64,000 nt of DNA, taken from contig OX337237.1 in NCBI GenBank assembly GCA_946965045.2, positions 620,001 through 684,000 on the forward strand. Reading direction: 5' to 3'. How positions within the stretch are numbered: the stretch's first letter is position 1; each line of letters opens with the position of its first letter. Below, piece after piece: positions 39,249-50,815 of this stretch. Source of the DNA: Epithemia pelagica (lineage: Eukaryota; Bacillariophyta; Bacillariophyceae; Surirellales; Surirellaceae). The notes under the pieces were generated by a model that was not told the DNA's origin, ran no database searches, and saw only the letters and a list, made by a program, of their open reading frames with translations. Made by a program: the position numbers and the translations under genes.

Positions 39249-39921
39249 TAGCAGCGCTTTCTCTTTCTCGGACACTGGCAGCCGCGATTCCTGTTCCTTG
39301 GTGGGTTGTTCTCGACCAAAAACCAGCCTCCTATATATTCCACGCTGTGGAGAGTATATAGCTGTTTGGGGGTCGTCGTTGAAGCCACACTCTTTGTTGA
39401 GATTGGGTGAGGATGACAGTTTAGGAATACGGACGATACTATTATAGAATCCTTTATTATAGAGAGCAGGCTGGTTGGATTCCCAGTCTGCCAACTCCTG
39501 TTACCAAAAAATGTGTGGCAACGCACACACACAATAGGAGGAGCGCCTCCAATCCATGTCACTCGTGTCTGGTGAACGAATTGTGGACGTGTTGTATAGA
39601 CCACAATGACAAACGAATGAATCACGCTCCTATTCTTCTACACGTACACACACACACACCGCCATGACACCACAGGAATCACACGAAACACAAACCAACA
39701 CACCACCAAAAGACGTTATGCCCCGTCCAGAGGGAAACACACACGAAACGACGATGATAGATAGATTGTGTATACGTGTTGCTTCCTGTTTAATGATTTT
39801 GGAATGTTGGTTGGATGTGTTGCTCCTTTTTTATCAAACGAGTTTGGTTCCTTCCACGTCATACTCTTGGTACACACGACCTTGTCCGACGGTAAACTCG
39901 TTTTATTCATGATGGTGCGTG
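39249..39921. other. Intergenic, nothing recognised
   Basis: Low-complexity CA/GT-rich sequence between the E2 gene and the convergent plastid-protein gene; probably both 3' UTRs. Confidence 0.4.
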
Positions 39922-40587
39922 TTACAACAATCCAAAGGTGAACGTTTCCTTGAGTGGCAATCCCGTGGCGGCTTCAATGGCGGGACTGCACAACAAAAAG
40001 AGCAATCCATAGAGCAAGACGGGTCCGAGCGGTCGAGTAAAGGCCACAATATAGGAAAATTGCATGGTCAAGTTATCGGCGGTATCGGCTCCTCCGGCCC
40101 CCGTCGGTTTGAGAAAGAGCAATCCGGGATTGCGTTGGACCATGGCCTTGGCATCCTCGGGTCCAAAGGTTTCGCCCAAAATGGCCAAGGAGGGTGCAAA
40201 ATTGTTGCGATTGGCGGCCATGACAATGGGCATGTTTTGGACCATATCCAAGGCCTGCGTCGAACCATAGACCTGGGCCATTTCTCGAAAGGTGGCTTGC
40301 AACTCGGCCGTGTCTCGATCGGCAAAGGATTTCCCCATGGCACTGGATTTGGCCACTGCGTACTGGGTGCCATCGAAATCGCGACTCGGCATACCGGCAC
40401 CGGCAAACCAGGATCGTTGGCGTTCCCCACTGCGTTTGGGATATTTGCGTTGATACAATTCCACCGCCTCGTCGACCACAGCTGGGTCAATCTTATTCTT
40501 ATTGCTGACGGCCTTGCCACCCATGGAGAAAAAGGCTTTGGCAACCGCCAAACAAGAAAGGAACGAGAGAAGGGAAACAAGCTTCAT
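39922..40587 (-). CDS. Probable plastid-targeted membrane protein
   Basis: A 221-aa protein starting MKLVSLLSFLSCLAVAKA-FF. This is a signal peptide with Phe right after the predicted cleavage, the diatom complex-plastid leader pattern, followed by a basic Ser/Lys/Asn stretch as a transit peptide. The middle is helical and reads QALDMVQNMPIVMAANRNN then GPEDAKAMVQRNPGLLFLKP, a repeat-like block seen in algal plastid proteins. A single membrane helix (~185-205, PLGPVLLYGLLFLLCSPAI) lies near the C-terminus. The exact function is unknown. The opposite-strand frame 39919-40605 is its shadow. Confidence 0.65.
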   Translation of the reverse strand: MKLVSLLSFLSCLAVAKAFFSMGGKAVSNKNKIDPAVVDEAVELYQRKYPKRSGERQRSWFAGAGMPSRDFDGTQYAVAKSSAMGKSFADRDTAELQATFREMAQVYGSTQALDMVQNMPIVMAANRNNFAPSLAILGETFGPEDAKAMVQRNPGLLFLKPTGAGGADTADNLTMQFSYIVAFTRPLGPVLLYGLLFLLCSPAIEAATGLPLKETFTFGLL

Positions 40588-40689
40588 GGTGTAGAATCAA
40601 TATAATATTTTCGATGATCACAAGAGGAAAGGAGCCGTGGCGTTGTTGGCGTGGATCTGTGTCGTCATTCGTTTCATGGAACGCTTTCC

Positions 40690-41235
40690 TTGGAGTTTGG
40701 AGTCGTCCAAGTTTGCTTCCAACACGTCACTCGCCAATGCGGTCGCGCATTTACTAGCTATGTGTCGAGAGAGGGCTCTACCTCTACCATCTACCACGCT
40801 CAAAAGGTTCCCATTCTATTCTTCACTTTGCCTCCATCCAGGTCCAGGACAACAAGACTTTTGAAACATGCTTTGCCACAACCCTTTTGATACTACCGAA
40901 TATGGGCCAAAACTGCAACAAGAATGACCCAATGGGGAAGCAACAAACCACGGGACCAAACAATCGAAGAGATGGGGACGGAAACAGAGTGGACCGAATG
41001 TAGGTCCTTCTCGCTCGACTGCAAATTTCTCGAGTAATACTAACTTTGTGCGTGTTTCAAACGAAACGATTATGGTTTCCATCGTCTCTCGGATGAAAAA
41101 TGTCTCGAGAGTGCTGGAATTATTGGGTCGTTCGAACTCTCGCAGCGGCAAAAAGAGGGAGGAATACAACTCCATTCAATAATTTCAGTACTATATAATG
41201 GGCCATTCTACACAAACATGACCTGATGCTGACAG
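40690..41235 (-). repeat. Kelch 3'-flank repeat, cassette 1
   Basis: The region downstream of the kelch stop is shared with 47800-48245, 55935-56344 and, inverted, 26574-26930. It includes CTCGCAGCGGCAAAAAGAGG and CGGATGAAAAATGTCTC. The distal end carries the dispersed repeat (40708-40750). Confidence 0.75.
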
Positions 41236-42366
41236 TCAATCAAATTGTCTCAATGAAGGACCATCCAACAAACGCTTGTACACGGCAGAGTTCTTATCCA
41301 TCAAAGGAAGCCTTTTAAAGGTCTGCCAGGGTGTCAACTCATCTCCAAGAACAACCGTTTCATTGTAAACAATCCCATTGGAATCAGCAACTGCTATGAG
41401 ATGCTCGCCTAGTCCTTTTGTCATTCCAGGAAGCCTCCAGACTTTATCGCGCTTCGTGTCAAGAACCTCCACGGAACGCACTCTGGCGTCACCTTCATTT
41501 TCAACAGAAAATCGATCGTCACTACGACCTCCGACCACAACCAGGCAAGATCCAACGCGGACAACAGAATGTCTGAAACGAGGAACAGAAAGGACCATAT
41601 TATTGTGCATTTTCCATGACAAAGAAGGTGCAAAGGTTGATTCTTCAAAATCACGTTCATCGTTACCGGAATCAGTCAACAAGTCCAAATATTCGACAGA
41701 ATCAAGCTCCTCTGGTCCAATAATCTTCTTTCCACCAATGACGTAGACACGTGAACCAATGGCCGCCATTCCAAACTTTTCACGAGGAACATTCATAGAT
41801 GGTCCTTGGAAAATGAAAGGTTGACTTGCTTGAGCTGTGTCAAGAATATCCACATTTCCATTACAATTTGTTCTACCAACTACAATGTACCTTTTTTGGA
41901 CAACAGCAGCTGAGCATGAGCCACCAGTAGACAAACGGCACTGCAATGTTTTCCATTGTGTTTTCTTCTCAGTCTTGTGCAAATAAGCACTTGACAGTAA
42001 ATCTGAGACTTCAATCCGCTCAATAGAATCCCGACTCCATCCTCCAATGGCGTAGACACAGCCGTTACAAACAACCGCTGCAAGTGCTGCTCGCCCTTCA
42101 TTCATCTTGGGACCTCGCTTGTGTTCGCTTCCATCACTATTTAGAAGCAAAACTGCTTGAGTAAGATCCGGATCCAAACCCACGTATATGTGGCCCCCCA
42201 ATACGACCATAATTTCTTTCTTTTTATTGTAAGGGGCATTTACCACAACCAATGCGTTCCACCATCGCTGACGCATTCCGGCTTTATTGAAACTCCATCG
42301 TGATTCATCTTGATTGTTCCCTAAAACGAGTCCAGACAACCGTGCTTGCTCTTGTACATCCTCCAT
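41236..42366 (-). CDS. Kelch-repeat protein, copy 2
   Basis: A 376-aa intact kelch propeller from the ATG at 42366 (MEDVQEQARLSGLVLGNN). Blades are marked by VCNGCVYAIGGWS, RYIVVGRTNCNGNVDIL, GSRVYVIGGKK and CLVVVGGRSDD. The second blade has Gly-Arg instead of Gly-Gly (VVGRTN), which may weaken that turn. It ends SPSLRQFD-like, as in copy 1. The frame is open further upstream but only through a non-ATG codon; the ATG chosen matches the other copies. It lies in the same orientation as, and downstream of, the DUF4246 remnant and macro gene. Confidence 0.8.
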   Translation of the reverse strand: MEDVQEQARLSGLVLGNNQDESRWSFNKAGMRQRWWNALVVVNAPYNKKKEIMVVLGGHIYVGLDPDLTQAVLLLNSDGSEHKRGPKMNEGRAALAAVVCNGCVYAIGGWSRDSIERIEVSDLLSSAYLHKTEKKTQWKTLQCRLSTGGSCSAAVVQKRYIVVGRTNCNGNVDILDTAQASQPFIFQGPSMNVPREKFGMAAIGSRVYVIGGKKIIGPEELDSVEYLDLLTDSGNDERDFEESTFAPSLSWKMHNNMVLSVPRFRHSVVRVGSCLVVVGGRSDDRFSVENEGDARVRSVEVLDTKRDKVWRLPGMTKGLGEHLIAVADSNGIVYNETVVLGDELTPWQTFKRLPLMDKNSAVYKRLLDGPSLRQFD

Positions 42367-42769
42367 CCTAAAACTGAGTCCTCCAACGACTATGGAGGAA
42401 ACAATGGTTGTTTCTTGCACACGCGTTGCTTTGGTTTTGGAGTGTATACCACGATCCGAAAGTCTGTCCACGATTCACAAAACCGTTGTTTCTCAGGTTT
42501 TGGTGTATAGAGTCTGTGAAACTTCAGAAACTAGGGCAGATCTCACGCAGCCCTATAGTTGTATCGCGCTTTGTTGCCACCGAAAACCCTAGACGGAGTA
42601 TGGGATAGTTTTGGTTTGCCTGTCAGACCCAAAGTATCTACTCCACCAAAACGACTCCGAATTTCCTCTCTTCCAGCACACTCTTTGTTTTGTCACAATG
42701 GTCGATTCAAAACCGCGTGTTTTTGAGTGCTATCTCTCTTGGTTCAGTGTTCACACAAGGAAAAAAGTT

Positions 42770-43735
42770 TGAACAATGCCAGGATCTCCTTCTTCTTCTG
42801 GTTCTTGCAATGCCGATCGTTCTGCCATTAGCCGTTGGCCTGTTTGTACGTTAGGAAACATGTCGTCGTGTTGTCCTTGCTTCTTGTTCGTTTGAATCGT
42901 TGCCATGTTGTTCTTTTGAGTCGTTGCCATACTGTTGTAGAGTCTGATTCTGGATTCGTTCTTTTCAAAAATTGTCAGAGGGAGGACGATAAGTCCAAGA
43001 CTGCTCCTTGTGCTTGTGTTTGTGCTTTTGGACGACCAAATCCTCTTGTTGTGGCGGAACCGTAGTAACCAATCGAATGCGGACCGTCGAATCGATCAAA
43101 AAGAAACAGAACAAATAGTGCGTTTTCCCGATGTGGTTGGATCCGCCAAATGGACCGGTCGGTTCTTGAACACTGGTCCGAAAGGCCAATTCACCTCCCT
43201 GAAGTTGGCACATTCCATATAAGAACGAGCAGGTACATTCCAAATAACAACAAGCCGTTGCCACAATTTGTTCTTCCAATCTTTCTTCCACGTTCCACCG
43301 TCTTGGGACGACAGGGAAGGTCTTTGTCCAAGTCTTTTCGTGTTGTTCGGGTTTGAGTTCCATGGATGCAATCATAATGACTTGAAGGGGTCGGTGACGG
43401 AGTGATGATACCAATGCTCGTTTCTGCGTAAACTGTGGAGGAGACCAAGATGGAAGTGTGGGAGGCACAAAACTGGCCGCGTCTTGATACCATTGGCTGC
43501 TTCTGTTTCGTTTGTGTTGCGACTCTGCTACGGTCTGTAGTGGTCTCGTTTCAGGGGTTCGTCCTTTCCTCCACCAGTCGGTGCCCGATGACGGTGACGC
43601 TCCCGAGCCGAGGAGGGCGTACGACAGTACCGTCCATCATGGTGTCGTCCAGAATTTCAATGTTGCTGGCCGTCATTTTCCCCATTCGGCCAAGTTTGGG
43701 GACATCGGTATGGACGCCCACACCAACCTACTCTA
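42770..43735 (-). pseudogene. DUF4246 3'-half remnant, cassette 1
   Basis: The minus strand carries pieces of a DUF4246 protein in changing frames: IEILDDTMMDGT, PTLPSWSPPQF, IASMELKPEQ, ATACCYLECT and GELAFRTSVQEP. After these the central block with PNTxQHxV is missing, followed by degenerate LAFIDSTVRIR-like and VPPQQ pieces. Several frame changes and stops make it non-functional. The same internally deleted version appears in cassettes 2 and 3, so the deletion came before the cassette spread. Confidence 0.6.
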
Positions 43736-43766
43736 AAGGTAGGTAGTAGAAGCGACGTGGTCCCAC

Positions 43767-44820
43767 TCATTCTCCTTCTCGTGGTGGTTGTCGCGCTTCC
43801 AATCTCTCCGCCAGGGCAGCCACCAATTGCTCGGCATGGGAGTGTTCCAAGAGTCCAAATACCACCGTGGTGGTGGTGGTGGTACCAACATGGTCCGCGT
43901 GTGGAGAATTGCCCTTCTTCTTGTTATCCTTGTCGTTGGTGGTGGCTGCTTGTTCCACCATCCAATCGGCACAGACTTGTGCCGCAACGTGAATCGCCAC
44001 GTCGACGGGAAATCCTCGCGCACCGGCACCCACCAAGGGCACGGCCAATCGAATTTCCTTGTTGTTTGTGGAATGATGATTCAATCGCTGTAACGCCGAT
44101 TGATAACACTGGGCGAGACGCTGTTCCGGCTGGTCGTGATGCTCATAAAAGGGCGGTGCCGTATGCCAAATGGCGGCATAGTGGTGTAGCAAGGCGTCAC
44201 AAGCCTGCGTGGTTTCCACCACGTGTCCAATGGGACACGCCTCGACCATGGGGCGTTGTGACAATGACGACGACGATGGAGTCGGAGTGGTCGTAGTAGT
44301 CGTGTCGTGGTCCTGTTGCTCGCCCCAGAAGAATCCACTGGATTGTTGCACTTGCGCTTGGAGTTGATACCACTGACAGGCGGCGCGCAATTTCCATCCC
44401 CCCCAATTGATGAACGAGGCCATCAATGACGGAAACGGCATACATCATGCCCGATCCCACTTCCATACCACCCCACGAACTGACATGGCCCAAGGGTTGC
44501 CAATCCTTGTGCATGGTTTTAATGTCGGAAGATGGCACGGGACCGCCCCGCGGAAAATAGGGAAATTGCGACACGCCCGACAATTGCGGATTGGCCGGAT
44601 TGAGCAAGATAGAACATTGCGCCAGAGACTCTTGGCCAAAACAGGTCACAATGCAAGGGGTCGCCCACACTTCAATGGAACGACGAGCAGAAGGACGACT
44701 GATGGTGGCTGGTTTGGAGAAAGTGGTGGTGGTATCATTGTCCTTGGGAGGTGGATAGCGCCACACTCGTTGTGGCATTCGTTGGGCCGATCCAGGAGAA
44801 TACAAGAGGGCTTTGCTCAT
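43767..44820 (-). pseudogene. Macro-domain protein copy 1 with homopolymer frameshift
   Basis: The N-terminal frame from the ATG at 44820 reads MSKALLYSPGSAQRMPQRVW, then TPCIVTCFGQESLAQC and LLNPANPQLSGVSQF, the Asn-Pro-Ala-Asn-x-x-Leu loop of macro domains that bind ADP-ribose. At ~44400 a run of seven G (minus strand) replaces the GGGTGG of the intact copy at 50816-51883, adding one base and shifting frame. The C-terminal half continues in the new frame: WKLRAACQWYQLQ, ACDALLHHYAAIWHT, then RLAVPLVGAGARGFPVDVA. A homopolymer error in assembly is possible; otherwise the gene is broken. Confidence 0.7.
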
Positions 44821-45212
44821 TCTGTTTGTTGTTTTGTGTGTATGTGTATTAATTTTAATCAAATCGAGGAATCAATAACAGACTCTTTCTGGTTCTGATC
44901 TTTAAAACGGAGGAGAATGTCAAGCAGGACAGTTCATCGAGAGGAGGAGGAGTGGAGGGGACAATGGAAGCAATCGATTCCACCATGGCGACAACATCAC
45001 CCAACATATCAATCATGGAGCAAAAGCGATGGACTGACGTGTCGGCGAGACTCCGTTTTGTGGCCACCTGGTAGGAGCATCACTGGGTTTTCACGATCCG
45101 GCCGCTAGGCTGGAGCATCGCTGGGTGTATCACGACTTATTCTGCGACTTGTGCATATCTTTTTTCCAAGATATCTTTTTTAGACATTCCCTCTATTCGA
45201 GATTCGACCACC
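44821..45212. other. Divergent upstream region (macro copy 1 / DUF4246)
   Basis: No gene seen. The block around 44910-45000 (CAGGACAGTTCATCGAGAGG) recurs at 51975-52030 upstream of macro copy 2, so the duplicated cassette includes some macro promoter DNA. Confidence 0.5.
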
Positions 45213-47150
45213 ATGATTCCAGCCTTGGATGCATCCTCATCCACGCCATCGTCCTTTGCCAGTCGCCGTACACGGTGGGGCTTTTTGACGGCGCTCACCT
45301 ATTTGATGGATGATTATGGAAGTGGTCTCTTGCCACGATGTGTCCCCGAATTGCAAATTTTGGAATTGCAAGGAATCATCAAGGAAAAGGATGAATGGTG
45401 GACCAAGATTCACAATCCTACCATTGCATCCAAGTCGAATGCGGAATTGGTACAACAATTAGATGACGTCTATTGCAGCGGTTCGCCGCCATCCACCACA
45501 CCAACGAGCCCTCTCAACACGTTGACGCTTTCCTCCTTTCCTCGCACGCATGACTATCATGTCCAAATGGTGGACTTTGCCATTGCCGAATGTCAGTATT
45601 GGGCATTGCACTATCAAGAAGGACCCGTACGGCCTGCAGCCGCCGAAGGTGTCTTTGTCCGAGACGATCTCAAAACAAATACAAGTGACTTGCATGCCGA
45701 TTTGTTGCGTGAGATTGCCGTGTTGCGAAACCAACCGGCTATTGGATCGACCGACATGGATCTCCGCAAATTGTCGATTTGGTACATCCTTCCTTGTATG
45801 CTTATGAGCAAGGACAAACCATGGTATAGGAGGGAACTGCTGGAGGAGCCCAGGTGACGCAAATGCCCGAATGGTCCTCCTTTTTGGGCAAAAAGGGAGT
45901 TGTTGAACAAGAAAAACCAAACGACAGCAACCCAAGTAATCATCCTCTCGTGTCTCATGGTGGCGTGTATTCCGACTTGCAATGGTTGCCGGCCGAATTT
46001 CGAGTGTCGGCGAACGGTCACGATTGTGACATTTTACCAGTTATATCAACTCTTTGCATCCCATTCAACATGCCAAGTTGTATCCCTTGATTGACAAGCT
46101 ATTTTGTCTGTGCGTGCCCTTGTAGGAACAAGTCTTGGCCGAATTGGGAACGCCTCCCATGTCGACAGGCCTGCAAAAACCGCCTCGAGAACGTCAACTT
46201 CGCCTCCAACCGGATCATTGATGGGATGGAGAACCAAACGAACAAGAGAGTGATCAAGAGGATAGCGACTATGAAGAATATTATGAAAATTGGTATGATG
46301 ATTTATCACGGTTTATTCCTCCCACCATTCCCAAATTTGAGTCGCCTCCACCCTTTACACAGAATCGCTCGGACACGGTCTCGCTGTGCGACCGACCTCT
46401 CCAAGGCATTGTCAAAATTGCCTCCATGGAACTCGAACCCAAAGGAGGAGTAGAAACCAATGAGCAGGATGAGGATCGGTCCTCGTACAAGGGTGACGTG
46501 TGGCATGTCGAAGGGACTGTGGCCGAACGCATTGTGGCGACTGCTTGCTGCTATTTGGAATCTACGAATGTTCAGGGAGGCGAACTGGCCTTTCGAACCA
46601 GTGTCCATGAACCCGACTATGAACAAGGCGATGATACCGGTGTGCAGCTCATGTACAATTTGGTCAATGAAGGTCCCTTACTTCAACCATTGGGGTTGCC
46701 TTGTGTGACCAAGGAGGGTCGCATCTTGGCCTGGCCCAATACCAAACAACACTGTGTCCAACCTGTTTCCTTGGTGGATCCAACCAAACCCGGAAAACGG
46801 ACGATTCTCTGTTTCTTTTTGGTCGATCCTACCCTCCGCATTCGATCGACAGCGACGGTTCCTCCTCAACAATTGGCCTGGGTACAAGAGGGTGTTTACA
46901 ATCCAGCTCTGACCGAGTTGGAATCGGAACTTGCCTTGCGACAACAGATTGCCACCCTGTGGCTTCGGCCCTGGCGGCCTCGTCCGGAGCCACTCCTCCC
47001 AAGAATAGTTTACTCACGTATGAACAAGCCTGTGAACGACGGTTGCGTCTCATGGAAGAACGAGGTCATGACCAGACGGGCAATGGCGACGTTCAAGAAG
47101 GGCACGTTACTGGTGGTGTCGTGCGAACCTTTTCTTTGTGCGAACACTAA
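45213..47150 (+). pseudogene. DUF4246 protein gene, full length but broken
   Basis: The ATG at 45213 opens 214 codons with the start of a DUF4246 protein (WGFLTALTYLMDDYGSGLLP, ELQILELQGIIKEKDEWW). The frame then shifts (~45760) into SPQIVDLVHPSLYAYEQGQ with a TAG soon after, and into LQWLPAEFRVSANGH. Further on, NSLHPIQHAKLYPLIDKLF is ended by TAG (~46123), with another stop (~46221) before the 46426 frame. That frame is well preserved: SVHEPDYEQGDD, GRILAWPNTKQHCVQPV, LVDPTKPGKRTILCFFLVDP, VPPQQ. One more shift near 46970 gives YEQACERRLRLMEERG and the end VRTFSLCEH. DUF4246 C-termini have a 2-oxoglutarate/iron oxygenase-like fold. With these lesions it is a pseudogene. Confidence 0.7.
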
Positions 47151-47172
47151 GCCTACTGCGGACCTGAAATAG

Positions 47173-47799
47173 AGACAATCCAAAACGACATTGGAATCCT
47201 ACTCTTTGTACCGCTGTAGCAACATTTTGCGTGGAAAAGGGAACTTTCAGTTCCATTTTATGGTGGGCCAAACCACTCCAACAAAAATTGCACTACAGCC
47301 TATCGATTGGAGAGATATGTACTTGCAGGCAATGCAGGCAAGATCAGCTTTTTCTGTACATTGATCCTATTCACTTTTGGACTTTGTTTCCGCAGAGGCT
47401 TTTCAGCAACACTGAGCCATGGTGAACACACCGTCGTACCGTATAGAACTTGCGTGCGGATGCCCCGACAACGTGAGAGCCGCTGTGTGGTCCATTCGGT
47501 GTGTCGTGACACAACAGTGAGTGTGTGGATCCACATGTGACAACAGAAAAAAACACATTTGTGTGAGCCACCATGGTAGGTTTCCGACATCGACCGGGTT
47601 CATCGAACGCAAAACACTGGACGGAGTTGCCAGAGGTTCCTCCATCTTGAGGATCTATGAAATAGAGGCAAAGAGACAAACAATGTCGTTGGCGCCCACA
47701 TGCCTGGCCATTGCCAGATAGAAAAGTAGACGCATAGAGTCTCGAAAAGAAACGGAGCAGCAACTGTGTACCAAGGAATTTGAGTTGCAATGGTCCTTT
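47173..47799. other. Intergenic, nothing recognised
   Basis: Short frames only. The right edge near 47800 is where cassette 2 homology begins (GTGGTTGACGCC, TGCCTCCATCCAGGAACAA). Confidence 0.4.
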
Positions 47800-48245
47800 G
47801 GTGGTTGACGCCTTGAAGAACTGTGCCTCCATCCAGGAACAAAGGCTTTTTAAACATGCCTTGCCAGAACCCTTTCGATACTACCGAATATAGCCTTATT
47901 GTACGAGGCCCTGAGGGCCAAAACTCTATCAAGAATGACCCATTGGGGAAGGAACAATCAACCGAACCAAACAATCGAAGACATGGACGGAAAGAGAGTG
48001 GACAGAATGTAGGTCCTTCTCACTCGATTGCAGAGTTCTTGAGCAATACTACACTGTATGCGTGTTTCAAACGAAAAAATGATGGTTACCATCGTAACTC
48101 GGATGAAAAATGTCTCGAAAGTGCTGGCATCATTGTATCTTTCGTACTCTCGCAGCGGCAAAAAGAGGGAGGAATATAACTCCATTCATTCATTCCAGTA
48201 CTATACAATGTGTCATTCTACACAAACATGACCTAATGCTGACAG
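47800..48245 (-). repeat. Kelch 3'-flank repeat, cassette 2
   Basis: Shares long blocks with 40850-41235 and 55935-56344, for example GAACCCTTTCGATACTACCG and CTCGCAGCGGCAAAAAGAGG. Confidence 0.75.
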
Positions 48246-49379
48246 TCAATCAAATTGTCTCAATGAAGGACCATCCAACAAACGCTTGTACACGGCAGAG
48301 TTCTTATCCATCAAAGGAAGCCTTTTATAGGTCTGCCAGGGTCTCAACTCATTTCCAAGAGCAAGCAGTTCATTGTATACAATCCCATTTGAATCAGCAA
48401 CTGCTGTGAAATGATGGACTAGTCCTTTTGTCATTCCACGAATCGTCCAGACTTTATTGCGTGTCGTGTCAAAAACCTCCACGGAACGCACTCTGGCGTC
48501 ACCTTCATTTTCAACAGAAAATCGCTCGTCACTACGACCCCCGACCACAAGCAGGCAAGATCAAACGCGGACAACAGAATGTCTGAAACGAGGAACAGAA
48601 AGAACCAGATTATTGTGCATTTTCCATGACAACGTAGATGCAAAGGTCGATTCTTCAAAATCACGTCCATCACTGCCCAAAACAGGCAATAAGTCCAAAT
48701 ATTCGACAGAATCAAGCTCCTCTGGTCCAATAATCTTCTTTCCACCAATGACGTAGACACGTGAACCAACGGTCGCCATTCCGAACAGGTCACGAGGAAC
48801 ATTCATGGATGGTCCTTGGAAAATGAAAGGTTGAGTTGCTTGAGATATGTCAAGAATATCCACATTTCCATGACGATCTCCTCCACCAATTACAATGTAC
48901 CTGTTTTGGACAGCCACAGCTAAGCATATGCCTCCAGTAGACAAACGACACTGCAATGTTTTCCATTGTGTTTTCTTCTCGGTCTTGTTCAAATAAGCAC
49001 TTGACAGTAAATCTGAGACTTCAATCCGCTCAATAGAATTCTGAGTGCTTCCTCCAATGGCGTAGACACAGCCGTTACAAACAACCGCTGCAAGTCCTGC
49101 TCGCTCTTCATTCATCTTGGGACCTTGCTTGTGTTCGCTTCCATCACTATTTAGAAGCAAAACTGTTTTGGTAGGATCCGGATCCAAAATCGTGTTAATG
49201 AAGCCCCCGCCCAATACGACAATAATTTCTTTCTTTTCATTGTAAGGAGCATGTACCACAACCGATGCGTTCCACCATCGCTAACGCATTCCGGCTTCAT
49301 TGACACTCCATCGTGATTCATCTTGATTGTTCCCTAAAACGAGTCCAGACAACCGTGCTTGCTCTTGTACATCCTCCAT
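48246..49379 (-). pseudogene. Kelch-repeat gene copy 3, two nonsense mutations
   Basis: The same reading frame as the intact copies from ATG 49379, but interrupted twice. Codon 33 is TAG (49281-49283), where copy 2 has CAG in GMRQRWW. Codon 273 is TGA (48561-48563), where others have GGA (Gly in RVGSC). No frameshift is present: all other blade motifs (VCNGCVYAIGGS, GSRVYVIGGKK, VVGGRSDERF) read through in one frame. Two single-base changes in otherwise good sequence indicate recent loss of function. Confidence 0.85.
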
Positions 49380-49796
49380 CCTAAAACTGTGTCGTCCAAC
49401 GACTATGGAGGAAACAATGGTTGTTTCTTGAACACGAATTGCTTGGGTTTTGGAGTGTAAGGTTGCCAGATCCACGATCCGATAGTGCGTTCACGATCCA
49501 CAAAACCTCAGGTTTTGGTGAAGAGTTGATGAGTTCGACGGGAAAACTTCAAAAACTAGGGCAGATCTCACACACGTTTGTGGTAGTCCCATAGTTGTAT
49601 CGCGCTTTGTTGGATACTCGGCCACCCAAGGCCCTAGACGGAGTATGAGTTTTTGGTTTGCCTGTCAGACCCGAAGTATCACTCCACCAAAACAACTGCG
49701 AATTTCCTCTGTTCCAGCACACTTTTTGTTTTGTCACAATGGTCGATTCAAAAGCGCGTGTTTTTGAGTGCTGTCTCTCTTGAGGGAAGGAATCTA

Positions 49797-50760
49797 TCAC
49801 CTTTTGTGTTCACACGCGGAAAAAGTTCGAACAATGCCAGGATCTCCCTCTTCTTGTGGTTCTTGCAATGCCGACCGTTCTGCCATGAGCCGTTGGTGTT
49901 GCTCACAAGCCTGTTTGTACGCTAGGCGACATGCCGTCGTGTTGTCCTTGCTGCTTGTTCTTTTGAGTCGTTGCCCCACTGTTGTAGAGTCTGATTCTGG
50001 ATTCGTTCTTTTCAAAGCTTGTCGGAAGGAGGACGATGGGTCCAAGACTGCTTCTTTTGTGCTTGTGCTTGTGCTTGGACGACCCAATCCTCTTGTTGTG
50101 GCGGAACCGTACATATGTCGATCGAATGCGGAATCGACCCAAAAGAAGCAGAACAGATAGTACGTTTTCCCCGCTTTGGTTGGATCCGCCAAATGGACCG
50201 GTTGGTTCTTGAACACTGCTCCGAAAGGCCAATTCACGTCCCTGAACAATGGTACATTTCAAATAACGACAAGCCGTTGCCACAATTCGTTCTTCCAATC
50301 TTCCTTCCACGTTCCATACACCACCGTCTTGGGATGACAGGGAAGGTCTTTGTCCAAAGTCTTTTATTCGGGTTCGGGTTCGAGTTCCATGGATGCAATC
50401 GTAATGACTTGAAGGGGTCGGTGGCGGAGTGATACCCAATGCTCGTTTCTTCGTGAACTGTGGAAAGGGGAGACCAAGATGGAACTGTGGGAGGCACAAA
50501 ACTGGCCGCGTCTTGATACCATTGCGTAAGTACTACTGGACAGTCCTTGGGTCGTCTTTTGGCTGTTTTTGTTTCGTTTGTTTTGCGACTCGGCTGTGGT
50601 TTGTAGTGGTCTCGTTTCAGGGGTTCGTCCCTTCCTCCACCAGTCGGTGCCCGACGACGGTGACGCTCCCGAGCCGAGGGGGTGTACGAAAGAGTACCGT
50701 CCAGCATGGTGTCGTCCAGAATTTAACTGTTGCTGGCCGCCATTTCCCCCATTCGGCCAA
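49797..50760 (-). pseudogene. DUF4246 3'-half remnant, cassette 2
   Basis: Pieces in order on the minus strand: a decayed LDDTMLDGTL region, ASFVPPTVPSWSP, ASMELEPEP, ERIVATACRYL, GRELAFRSSVQEP, then LADPTKAGK joined out of frame to CFFWVDS, and finally LAYKQACEQHQRLMAERSAL and VRTFSACEH. The central block present at ~46610-46760 is deleted, as in the other two remnants. Several frame changes make it non-functional. Confidence 0.65.
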
Positions 50761-50815
50761 GTTTGGGGGCATTGGTACTCTATAGGTAGGTATAGTAGAA
50801 GCGGCATGGTCTCAA

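Noticed and set aside
39919-40605. 228-codon plus-strand frame over the plastid-protein gene
   Set aside because: Starts and stops mirror the minus-strand gene, which has a proper leader peptide and membrane helix.
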